NCBI RefSeq assembly: GCF_014640435.1
Contig: NZ_BMGY01000009.1
Span: 62,001-126,000 of the forward strand
Origin: Hymenobacter frigidus
Lineage (GTDB): Bacteria; Bacteroidota; Bacteroidia; Cytophagales; Hymenobacteraceae
DNA: 64,000 nt
Direction: 5' to 3'
Shown here: positions 52,687 to 64,000 of the stretch, in pieces
Layout of the letters: each line of letters opens with the position of its first letter
Numbering within the stretch: the first letter of the stretch is position 1
Translations under genes and position numbers: made by a program
The notes under the pieces: generated by a model
What the model saw: the letters and a program-made list of their open reading frames with translations, nothing else
The model's database searches: none
Told to the model about the DNA's origin: nothing

Positions 52687-53865
52687 TTACTCTTCCTCAG
52701 CGTTTTTGAGCTTGCCCAGCAACGAATAGGCGCCCTCCGTTACCACGCGCAGCGCCGGGCCCTGCTCGGCGGCGGGCAGGTGCACTTCGGTGTAGCCGTC
52801 CTCGTTCACGCCCCGCGTCACGGGCACCATGCGGTAGGTAGCGGCACCAGCCTTGGTGACTGAGTCGGCAGTTACGAAAATGTAGGCCTGCGCGCCGAAC
52901 TGCACCACCGCCTTTTCGGGCAGCGTGGGCACGGTCACGCGGTTGGTTTCGATAACGGCCCGCACGAAGGTGCCGGGTAGCAGCTGCTCGTCTTCGCGGT
53001 CGAGGTGGGCGTGCACGCGCACGGTGCGCTCGTCGCTGATGGTTTTGCTGATGAGGTAGACGTGGGCGGTGCGCTCCTGGCCCACCGAGTCGTTGCCGAG
53101 CGAAAAGCGAATGAGCTGGTTTTTCCTGACCTGCGGAATATCCCGCTCAAACACCGTCAGCTCGACGTGCAGGTGCTCGGGGTTCACAATTTCAAACAGC
53201 ACATCGGTGGGTGTCACGCTCTGCCCGATACTCACGTTCACCGCCTTCACAAAGCCGCTTTTGGGCGCGCGCAACGTGGCCGTGCTCACCATAGCGCCCC
53301 CGATGGGCAGGCCGGCCAGGCGCAAGCGGGCGGCCTGGGCATTGGTTTTCACTTGCAGAGCTTCGTATTCGGCCTGGGCGCGCTGGTAGTTTTTCTGGGG
53401 CGCTACTTCCTGCCGGTACAGCTCGCCCTGCCGCTCGTACTCGGCTTTGGCAAATTTGAGCTGGCTGCGGGTTTCCTGATAATCCTGCTGCAGCTGCACA
53501 AAATCGGGGTTGCGGATGGTGGCCAGCACCTGCCCTTTGCGCACCCGCGAGCCTTGCAACAAATCGGTGCGGGCGATAAACCCGCCCATTGGCGCACTCA
53601 CGGACACGAGGTTTTCCGGGGGCACATCGAGCACGCCATTGACTTTAAGGCCGCCGCTCATGGGCCGCTGGGTAAAGGTGCCGAGGCGAATGCCGCCCTG
53701 CTGCTGCTCGTCCGCCGTGAGCGTGACGCGGTCAGGGGCACCGTTTTCGGCCGCTTCTTTAGGGGCAGAAGCTTCGGGAGTTCCTTTTTTATCGGCAGAA
53801 TCTTCCTTTTTGCCGCAGCCAGCTAGCAGGCTAACCAGTAAAAAGGCGGTTGCTAAGTATCGCAT
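52687..53865 (-). CDS. RND efflux periplasmic adaptor (membrane-fusion) lipoprotein, CzcB type
   Basis: A 392-residue lipoprotein (lipobox SLLAGC, Cys17). After an acidic/basic linker with KKEDSADKKG, the adaptor fold appears: barrel-sandwich half (VSVSAPMGGFIARTDLLQGSRVRKGQVLATI, core VRKGQVLATI, near 95), a helical hairpin (about 120-185), second half (LRAPKSGFVKAVNVSIGQSV, near 205), beta-barrel and membrane-proximal domain (YRMVPVTRGVNEDGYTEV). It links the inner-membrane pump to the outer-membrane factor. The frame is open far upstream, but the lipobox fixes the start at 53865, 43 bases after the CzcA fusion gene. Confidence 0.95.
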   Translation of the reverse strand: MRYLATAFLLVSLLAGCGKKEDSADKKGTPEASAPKEAAENGAPDRVTLTADEQQQGGIRLGTFTQRPMSGGLKVNGVLDVPPENLVSVSAPMGGFIARTDLLQGSRVRKGQVLATIRNPDFVQLQQDYQETRSQLKFAKAEYERQGELYRQEVAPQKNYQRAQAEYEALQVKTNAQAARLRLAGLPIGGAMVSTATLRAPKSGFVKAVNVSIGQSVTPTDVLFEIVNPEHLHVELTVFERDIPQVRKNQLIRFSLGNDSVGQERTAHVYLISKTISDERTVRVHAHLDREDEQLLPGTFVRAVIETNRVTVPTLPEKAVVQFGAQAYIFVTADSVTKAGAATYRMVPVTRGVNEDGYTEVHLPAAEQGPALRVVTEGAYSLLGKLKNAEEE

Positions 53866-53908
53866 AGTTGATTTTCTGAGGGTGGAAAGCCGGGTGGTAG
53901 CGCAAGGG

Positions 53909-58417
<4,509 letters not shown>

Positions 58418-58562
58418 GAAGCCGCTTTAGTAAAAACCCTAACCAAGAAAGAAGCCGGTCGGCGGCGGTTGGGTCTGAATTGAAACCCGTACACAAGCGC
58501 CGATGCCCGTACTCCGCGCGTCGTGGAGCCCGTCGGCAAGACCGGAAAAGCGCGGAAGGAGT

Positions 58563-58955
58563 TTAGGCCCGGGGTGGCTGCCAGCAGGGATTCGAAACGC
58601 CCGTGGGGGCCCTGGCGGCGTAGTCCACTAGCTGCGCACCGGCCGGAACCAGGGCGGGTAGCGGCGTCAGGAACACCACGGCGGGCGTAGTCCAGGCCAC
58701 GAGTACGTTCGAGCAGTCGTGGGCGTGGTGGAAGGGCAGTGACTGGTGCTTTTGGTCGTTTCCGTGGTCGTCGTGGCTGTGGTTCTGGCCGGCGTAGTGG
58801 TCGAGCAGAAAATCCAGCAGCGAGCTGTCGTGATGAGCCTGCTCGTGGTGGTCGCGCAGGGCCAGCGACTCCGTTAGCTCGTGCGCGTCCACATTCGGCG
58901 GCAAGCACGAGAGCAGGCCGAAATACACGGAGAACAGGAGATGGAGGAAGCGCAT
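58563..58955 (-). CDS. Small His-rich exported protein of the metal operon (DUF6660-like)
   Basis: A 130-residue protein. An N-terminal hydrophobic signal (residues 1-18, LLSC) is followed by a His/Asp-rich region (about 25-85) with HHEQAHHD, NHSHDDHG and FHHAHDC, and a C-terminal NPCWQPPRA. A short His-rich middle and a terminal W-x-PP are features I associate with small Bacteroidota proteins coded next to CzcA pumps (DUF6660 group). The match is by eye. It probably binds divalent metal in the periplasm. The ATG at 58955 is preferred over a start eight codons upstream. The gene is 38 bases after the TonB receptor, and 145 bases precede the CzcA fusion. Confidence 0.75.
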   Translation of the reverse strand: MRFLHLLFSVYFGLLSCLPPNVDAHELTESLALRDHHEQAHHDSSLLDFLLDHYAGQNHSHDDHGNDQKHQSLPFHHAHDCSNVLVAWTTPAVVFLTPLPALVPAGAQLVDYAARAPTGVSNPCWQPPRA

Positions 58956-58993
58956 CCGGGGCAAAAGTACACTTGCCACGACAAGTAGTTACC

Positions 58994-61450
58994 CTAGAAC
59001 GGCACCACCACCTTCACGCCCACGTTGCGGCCGGGGTTGTAGATGCCCGAACGGCCGTTGGAGATAGCGGCGTAATATTCGAAATACTTCAGGCGGTTGA
59101 GGTGGGCCTGGTAAGCGGTGTCGAACACGTTATCGACCTGCACAAACAGCTGGGCCACTGAGCGACCAGCGCGGCTGGTGAATGTAGTGCCGGCCCCTAA
59201 TCCCAGAAGCGCATAGCCGGCCGTGACGGTTTCGGTGTTATCCAGGGCGTAGAAACGGTTTTGGCGGGCGCTGCCGTCCACGGTGGCGCGGAAGTAGGTG
59301 CCCGTGAGGCGGCCCTTGCCGGCGGGCAGGGTGGCGCGCAGCTCGCTGCGGGCCCGCAGCGGCGGAATCAGGGGCAGGTAGCGGCCGGCGGTACCCTGGG
59401 TTTCGCGCAGCGTGGCGTCAGCGTTTTCGCCGTTTACTAGGGCCACGCTGCTGTTCCAGGCCAGCCAGGGCAGGGCGGCGGGGCGCAGGTTCAGGCTGGC
59501 TTCAAGGCCGTAGAGGCGGGCGGCGGCCTGCTGAAACTGGTAGGTGGTGTTGCCCGGCACCACCACCACCGGCTGGCCCGCGTCATCGAGCAGGCGGGCC
59601 TGGTAGATGAAAGCCTGCACGTAGTTGTGGAACACCTCCACGCTCACGTCGAGCGTGGGCTGGTGCCAGAGCACGCCCACGTCCTGCTGCCAGCTAAACT
59701 CCGGCTCGAAGCCGCGGTTGCCGAGGTACACGATGTGGGCGCCGGGGTCGAGGCCGTTGGAGCCGATTTCGGGGATATTGGGGGCGCGGTAGCCGCGGGC
59801 TAGGTTGGCGCGCAGCGTGAGGCGCTCGGTGGCCACGTAGCTCGCGCCCAGGCTGGCCGATACGCCCCGGTAGCGCCGCCGAAACGCGGGAAACTGCAGC
59901 GTCCCGCCCGCCGCCCCGGCCGCCGCCCGGCCGTCGAAACCCGTGGCGGGGTTCGGGGCCACGTGGAAGTCGTTCCAGTTCACCAAGCGCGTGTCGTAGC
60001 GCAGGCCGCCGCTCACCTCCAGCTTGCCCAGGGGCTTCTTGAGCAGCAGGAAGCCGCCCGCGTCCAGCAGGTCGTAGTTCGGAATGGGGAAGTCGGTGGC
60101 ATTCTGATGGCGGTTCAGCTGGCCCATGCCGTTGCTGCCCACGCTCGTTTGCAGGCCTTTCCAATCGGGCAGGTGGTAGCGCACGTCGTAGGTGTAGGTG
60201 GTCAGGTTCAGGGCCAGGCCGGGCTGGGCGGGTGCGGTGGGGTGGTTGAATTCCTCGCGGCGGTTCTGCTGCACGCCCAGTAGCAGGTGCAGCTCGCCGC
60301 CGCCCAGGTGCACCTGCGTTTTGGTGAACACCCGGTAGTGCCGGATGCGCTGGTGCAGCGGGCCGATGGCGTAATCGCGCAGCTCCCGGTCGCTCACCAG
60401 CGGCCGGTTCTTGATGTCGTCCTGGCCATTCTCCAACACCTGCCGGGTGAAGCGCCGGCTTAGCGAGTCGCGGCTGCCATCCGGAATCTCCTGTTGGTTG
60501 TCGTAGAGCGTGAGGTACCAGTGCGAGCTGCCCCAAGCCTTATTCACGCCAGCCATGCCCGTGAGCGTCAGCTCCCGAAAGCCGGTGTTGTACACCGCGC
60601 CGTCCACGCTATTGCGGTAGTCGCGGGCCAGGCGGTGGCTGGCCCGGAAGCTGGTCTGGAACCCGTTTTTTTGGTAGTTCAGGCCCAGCGAGTTGCCCAT
60701 TAGGCCGTTGTTCGACTGGTATTCGGCCAGGGTTTCGCCGCGCAGCTGGCCTTCGGGGCCGCTGGGCAGGCCGGGCAGCAGGTTCACCACGCCGGCCACG
60801 GCGTCGGAGCCGTAGAGCAGGCTGGCGGGGCCTTTCACTACTTCCACCCGCTCGATATCGTAGCCGTCCACTTCCACGCCGTGCTCGTCGCCCCACTGCT
60901 GGCCCTCCTGGCGCAGGCCGTTATACATGGTCAGCACCCGGTTGTAGCCCAGGCCCCGAATGAAGGGCTTCGACACGTTGGGGCCGGTGGTGACGGCGCT
61001 CAGGCCCGGAATACCACGCACGGCCGCGTCGATGACGTTGGTGTTGGCATTCAGGCTGATTTCGCGGCGGTTCAGAGTGGCGATGGGCACGGGGCTGCGC
61101 CGGATTTCGGTGGCCCGGCTCACGCCCGTCACCACCACTTCCTGCAGTTCAGCGGGCACGGCAGCCAGCACAAACGACACGTTCAGGGTCTGGCCTTCGC
61201 TCAGGTTTTCATCGCGGGTGGCATTGGCGTAGCCCACCGCGCTGGCCACGGCCCGCACGGTGCCGGCCGGCACCTCGGCCACCCGGAATGCGCCGGTGGC
61301 ATCGGCCGTGGCCCCCAGTCCGGCGGCGGGCAGCACGATGCTGGCAAACGGCACGGGCCGCTGCTGCGTGTCACGCACAGTACCCGTAAGGGTGCCGGTC
61401 TGGGCCAGCAGCGCCTGCGGCAGCACCAGTAATAGTAGGATAAGTTTCAT
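58994..61450 (-). CDS. TonB-dependent outer-membrane receptor of the metal operon
   Basis: An 818-residue outer-membrane protein. Signal peptide ends near 16 (LLAQ). A carboxypeptidase regulatory-like domain covers about 17-95 (GTVRDTQQRPVPFASIVLP, core RPVPFASIVL). TonB-box-like LQEVVVTGVSRATEIRRSP follows near 103. The plug has IRGLGYNRVLTMYNGLRQEG (core IRGLGYNRVLTMYNG), EHGVEVDGYDIERVEVVKGP and SLLYGSDAVAGVVNLLP. The barrel occupies about 240-818 and ends ...VGVKVVVPF with the usual terminal Phe. Position at the head of the divalent-metal efflux genes suggests that it imports a metal or metallophore, but no His-rich extracellular loop was noticed. The start at 61450 is set by the signal peptide. 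Confidence 0.93.
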   Translation of the reverse strand: MKLILLLLVLPQALLAQTGTLTGTVRDTQQRPVPFASIVLPAAGLGATADATGAFRVAEVPAGTVRAVASAVGYANATRDENLSEGQTLNVSFVLAAVPAELQEVVVTGVSRATEIRRSPVPIATLNRREISLNANTNVIDAAVRGIPGLSAVTTGPNVSKPFIRGLGYNRVLTMYNGLRQEGQQWGDEHGVEVDGYDIERVEVVKGPASLLYGSDAVAGVVNLLPGLPSGPEGQLRGETLAEYQSNNGLMGNSLGLNYQKNGFQTSFRASHRLARDYRNSVDGAVYNTGFRELTLTGMAGVNKAWGSSHWYLTLYDNQQEIPDGSRDSLSRRFTRQVLENGQDDIKNRPLVSDRELRDYAIGPLHQRIRHYRVFTKTQVHLGGGELHLLLGVQQNRREEFNHPTAPAQPGLALNLTTYTYDVRYHLPDWKGLQTSVGSNGMGQLNRHQNATDFPIPNYDLLDAGGFLLLKKPLGKLEVSGGLRYDTRLVNWNDFHVAPNPATGFDGRAAAGAAGGTLQFPAFRRRYRGVSASLGASYVATERLTLRANLARGYRAPNIPEIGSNGLDPGAHIVYLGNRGFEPEFSWQQDVGVLWHQPTLDVSVEVFHNYVQAFIYQARLLDDAGQPVVVVPGNTTYQFQQAAARLYGLEASLNLRPAALPWLAWNSSVALVNGENADATLRETQGTAGRYLPLIPPLRARSELRATLPAGKGRLTGTYFRATVDGSARQNRFYALDNTETVTAGYALLGLGAGTTFTSRAGRSVAQLFVQVDNVFDTAYQAHLNRLKYFEYYAAISNGRSGIYNPGRNVGVKVVVPF

Positions 61451-61594
61451 GGCAGGAGACTTCAAAAACCAACGGCTGAAAGAGCCCGGCCCACGCTTCA
61501 ATAGCGGATAAAAGGACAGCCGAAGCAAGGCGACTCGGCTGGATTGCTTCGCCGGCTCAATAGGCGAGCCGCTGGGGCATAGTGCTTGTTTCAG

Positions 61595-62980
61595 CTAGTC
61601 GAAAAAGGTCTGGAACAGCAGGTAAACGTTCAGGGCGATGATGATGCCCGACACTAGCCAAGCAGTAATCCTGACGACTGCACTATTGGCAAACACCCCC
61701 ATCTTGGCCCGGCTGCTGGTGAACAGCACCAGCGGCACCACCGCGAAACTGAGTTGAAAGGACAGAATAACCTGGCTCAGCACCAGCAGCTGGCCGGCCC
61801 CTTTTTCGCCATATAGCAGAATGACAACCAAGGCCGGCACCACGGCAATGCTGCGGGTGAGCAGGCGGCGCAGCCACGGCCGGAGCTGGATATTGAGGAA
61901 GCCCTCCATCACAATCTGGCCGGCCAGCGTGCCCGTCAGCGTAGAATTTTGGCCGGAAGCCAGCAGGGCCACGGCAAAGAGCGTACTGGCGGCCCCGGCC
62001 CCAAGCACGGGCGTGAGCAGCTTGTGGGCGTCGTTAATATCGGCCACCTCGTACATACCACCCTTGTGGAAGGTGGCGGCGGCCGTAACCAGAATGGCGG
62101 CATTCACGAAAAACGCCAGAAACAGCGCCACCGTGGAGTCGATGGTAGCAAACTTGATGGCCATGCGCTTGCCGGCTTCGGTCTGCTCAATCTGGCGCGT
62201 CTGCACGATACTCGAGTGCAGGTACAGGTTGTGGGGCATCACGGTAGCGCCCAGAATACCGATGGCGATGTAAAGCATCTGCGGGTTGGTCACCACTTCG
62301 GGCCGGGGCACCAAGCCGCCGAGCATGGCGTAGTAGTCAGGATTCGAAACGATGATTTCGTAGACAAAGCAGCCGAAGATGATAACGATGAGGCCGGCCA
62401 CGATGCTTTCAATCACCCGAAAACCCTTGTTTTGGAAGTAAAGCACCACCAGCACATCCAGCACGGTGAGCACCACGCCCCAGGTAAGCGGCAGGCCAAA
62501 AAGCAGGTTTAGCGCAATGGCCGAGCCGATGACTTCGGCCAGGTCGCAGGCGGCGATGGCCACCTCGCACAAAAACCACAGCACCATGGCCACGGGCTTG
62601 GAGTAGTGGTCGCGGCAGGCCTGGGCCAGGTCGCGCCCCGATACGATGCCCAGCTTGGCCGCCAGGTGCTGCAGCAGCATGGCGAATAAGTTGGAAATCA
62701 GAATGACCGAGAGCAGCGTGTAGCCGTAGCGCGAGCCCCCGGCCAGGTCGGTGGCCCAGTTGCCGGGGTCCATGTAGCCCACGGCCACCATCAGCCCCGG
62801 TCCCCAGAAGGCAAACATTTTGCGCCAGAACGAGGCGCTAGCGGGCGGCACCTTGATGGTGCCAAACACCTCCCGTAGCGACGGGGCCGTGCGCGGGTGG
62901 CGCCAGCCGGCTTCGGGTTGAGGAACGGGGGTGCCAGCCGCTTCGGGTGGAGGCGCGGGAGAAGCAACTAGAGGAAACAT
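61595..62980 (-). CDS. mntH: Nramp-family divalent metal ion transporter
   Basis: A 461-residue inner-membrane transporter, 11-12 helices. The metal-binding motif of helix 1 is DPGN (Asp71-Asn74, VGYMDPGNW), and the helix 6 motif is [13 protein letters not shown]. Together these mark a true Nramp Mn2+/Fe2+ importer driven by protons. About 55 residues before helix 1 form a long, Pro-rich cytosolic tail. The ATG at 62980 is preferred; an upstream TTG at 63007 would lengthen the tail by nine residues. The gene is on the same strand as the metal operon and 144 bases ahead of the TonB receptor. Its upstream region carries a tandem DtxR/MntR-like operator, so repression by metal is likely. Confidence 0.95.
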   Translation of the reverse strand: MFPLVASPAPPPEAAGTPVPQPEAGWRHPRTAPSLREVFGTIKVPPASASFWRKMFAFWGPGLMVAVGYMDPGNWATDLAGGSRYGYTLLSVILISNLFAMLLQHLAAKLGIVSGRDLAQACRDHYSKPVAMVLWFLCEVAIAACDLAEVIGSAIALNLLFGLPLTWGVVLTVLDVLVVLYFQNKGFRVIESIVAGLIVIIFGCFVYEIIVSNPDYYAMLGGLVPRPEVVTNPQMLYIAIGILGATVMPHNLYLHSSIVQTRQIEQTEAGKRMAIKFATIDSTVALFLAFFVNAAILVTAAATFHKGGMYEVADINDAHKLLTPVLGAGAASTLFAVALLASGQNSTLTGTLAGQIVMEGFLNIQLRPWLRRLLTRSIAVVPALVVILLYGEKGAGQLLVLSQVILSFQLSFAVVPLVLFTSSRAKMGVFANSAVVRITAWLVSGIIIALNVYLLFQTFFD

Positions 62981-63017
62981 CGCCAAGGGTACTGAATGAT
63001 GCTGCAAGGTAACTAAA

Positions 63018-63055
63018 TTTAGGCTGCCCTAAAAATTATTTTAAGCCGCCCTAAT
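63018..63055. promoter_or_regulatory. Tandem DtxR/MntR-like operator upstream of mntH
   Basis: Two 16-base imperfect palindromes, TTTAGGCTGCCCTAAA (63018-63033) and TTTAAGCCGCCCTAAT (63040-63055), match at 13 of 16 positions and are spaced 22 bases start to start, about two helical turns. TTAGG/CCTAA arms are typical of metal-responsive DtxR-family repressors. The sites lie about 38-75 bases before the mntH start. TTACCTTG, a poor -7 match, lies just inside. Confidence 0.6.
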
Positions 63056-63284
63056 TACAGGTTTCGTCAACAAATTGTTGCCAATCATGAAAAAGTATTG
63101 CCTCCGCCGACCCGTACGCGGTTTACCACGGGCCGCACGCGGTTTTTCGTTGGCGCAAGCGGCCGCTCATCCTTTGCGGATGCGGCCCACCGTTCGACAA
63201 CCGCACGGACGCGCTGGGCTCACCCTCACGTTGGACCAAGCCACCGTCCTGATTTTCATCATACTCCCGCCCGCCCGCCTGTTT

Positions 63285-63324
63285 TATCTTTAGCTGCCAG
63301 GCAGTGGGCCGGCCCACTGCCTGG
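63285..63324 (+). promoter_or_regulatory. -7 element followed by a 28-bp perfect palindrome in the antiporter leader
   Basis: TATCTTTA at 63285-63292 is one mismatch from TAnnTTTG. Five bases later starts CCAGGCAGTGGGCC joined directly to its reverse complement GGCCCACTGCCTGG (63297-63324), with no loop bases. The palindrome would begin at the transcript start and end 23 bases before the ATG. It could be a dimeric-repressor operator or a leader hairpin. The rest of the 367-bp gap (62981-63347) holds the mntH operator and no gene. Confidence 0.6.
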
Positions 63325-63347
63325 GGTGCCAACCAACAACGGAAGCC

Positions 63348-64000
63348 ATGCATTCTTCCTTACTGTATGATTTGCTGGTCATTCTGCTGCTTTCGGTGGG
63401 AGTGACCCTGCTCTTTATGCGGCTCCGGCTGCCTTCCATCATCGGGTTTTTGGTGACCGGAATGCTGGCCGGGCCATATGCGCTGGGACTGGTGAAAATG
63501 CCCACCAAGGTCGACCAGGTGGCCGAACTGGGCGTTATCCTGCTCATGTTCACCATCGGGCTGGAGTTTTCGATGCAGAGTTTGGCGCGCATCCGGCGGG
63601 CGGTTTTTCTGGGGGGCACGCTGCAAGTGGCGCTCACGGTGCTGGCCGTGGCGGTGCTGGCCCTGGCGGCCGGCACCACGCTGAGCACGGCCGTATTCTG
63701 GGGGTTCCTGCTCTCGCTCAGCAGCACGGCCATTGTGCTCAAGCTGATGCAGGAGCGCATGGAAGTGGAGTCCGTGCACGGCCAAATCGTGCTGGCCATC
63801 CTGCTTTTTCAGGACCTGGTGGTGGTGCCCATGATGCTGCTGGTGCCCCTGCTGAGCGGGCAGGCCACCGGCAGCCCCCTACTGGCCATAGGCCTGATGC
63901 TACTCAAAATTCTGGGCGTGCTGGCCGTGGTGGTCCTCGGAGCGCGGTACCTGATGCCCCGGCTGCTGCTGGCCGTAGCCCGCACCCGCAGCCGCGAGCT
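63348..64000 (+). CDS. CPA2-family cation:proton antiporter (Kef/KefB-like), 3' end cut by window
   Basis: The first 217 residues are visible and the frame runs past the right edge. Hydrophobic helices follow one after another from residue 5 on. LRLPSIIGFLVTGMLAGPYALG (core SIIGFLVTGMLAGP, near 28), ELGVILLMFTIGLEFS near 59 and LSLSSTAIVLKLMQERMEVES (core SSTAIVLKLMQER, near 125), and LAILLFQDLVVVPMMLLVP near 147 are hallmark helices of the Na+/H+ exchanger domain of the KefB/KefC and YbaL group. It exchanges K+ or Na+ for H+ across the inner membrane. Whether it has the C-terminal TrkA-N domain cannot be seen. GGAAG lies just before the ATG. A promoter and a perfect palindrome precede it. 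Confidence 0.93.
   Translation, partial: MHSSLLYDLLVILLLSVGVTLLFMRLRLPSIIGFLVTGMLAGPYALGLVKMPTKVDQVAELGVILLMFTIGLEFSMQSLARIRRAVFLGGTLQVALTVLAVAVLALAAGTTLSTAVFWGFLLSLSSTAIVLKLMQERMEVESVHGQIVLAILLFQDLVVVPMMLLVPLLSGQATGSPLLAIGLMLLKILGVLAVVVLGARYLMPRLLLAVARTRSRE

Noticed and set aside
63075..63293. A 72-codon open frame between mntH and the antiporter
   Set aside because: It is Arg/Pro-rich without a motif and overlaps the antiporter promoter.

Overview
The window looks like chromosomal DNA from a GC-rich member of the Bacteroidota, most likely a Hymenobacter-type Cytophagales bacterium. The evidence is a SusC/SusD pair, a protein with a type IX secretion C-terminal sorting domain, a lipoprotein TamL next to TamB, the Bacteroidota -7 promoter motif TAnnTTTG in front of several genes, and little sign of Shine-Dalgarno sites. 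The species assignment is inference. No rRNA, tRNA, CRISPR array, phage or insertion sequence was recognised.

Layout. Positions 1-16.3 kb hold scattered metabolic and cell-envelope genes: two M20 amidohydrolases, a PAP2-type membrane phosphatase, an SDR, a PhyH dioxygenase, a TonB-like protein with a zinc-ribbon N-terminus, HMG-CoA reductase (mevalonate pathway), homogentisate dioxygenase, an S9 peptidase, a CtpA protease and RuvX. Positions 16.4-30.5 kb hold peptide deformylase, a SusC-SusD-lipoprotein operon, a zinc-dependent phospholipase C-like protein, a KirBac channel, a patatin/Omp85 type Vd protein, a small hydrolase, an ECF sigma factor and a thioredoxin reductase-like flavoprotein. 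Positions 30.6-50 kb hold a large lectin/glycine-rich T9SS protein, a DPE2-type 4-alpha-glucanotransferase, the TamB-TamL pair, a GNAT-like protein and a frameshifted TPR histidine kinase. Positions 50.2-63 kb form a metal-homeostasis block, all on the minus strand: Nramp transporter, TonB receptor, His-rich small protein, a CzcA pump fused to its outer-membrane factor, the adaptor, YnfA and a Zn/Cd-type P1B ATPase. The right edge cuts a CPA2 antiporter.

The metal block probably works as one unit. The RND tripartite pump (motif of the divalent-cation class), the P-type ATPase and the His-rich protein handle excess divalent metal. The TonB receptor and Nramp would handle uptake. A tandem DtxR/MntR-like operator sits just upstream of the Nramp gene.

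The most unusual signals are palindromic. Two copies of one GC-rich palindromic element lie in frame inside genes (tamL and the CzcA fusion), each directly before a signal-peptide-like hydrophobic stretch. The CzcA fusion carries an internal signal peptide with a plausible SPase I site. Two gene ends are marked by perfect 33-35 bp inverted repeats. A second family of inverted repeats built on GTCATGCTGAGC recurs between genes. A 28-bp perfect palindrome sits at the predicted transcript start of the antiporter gene.
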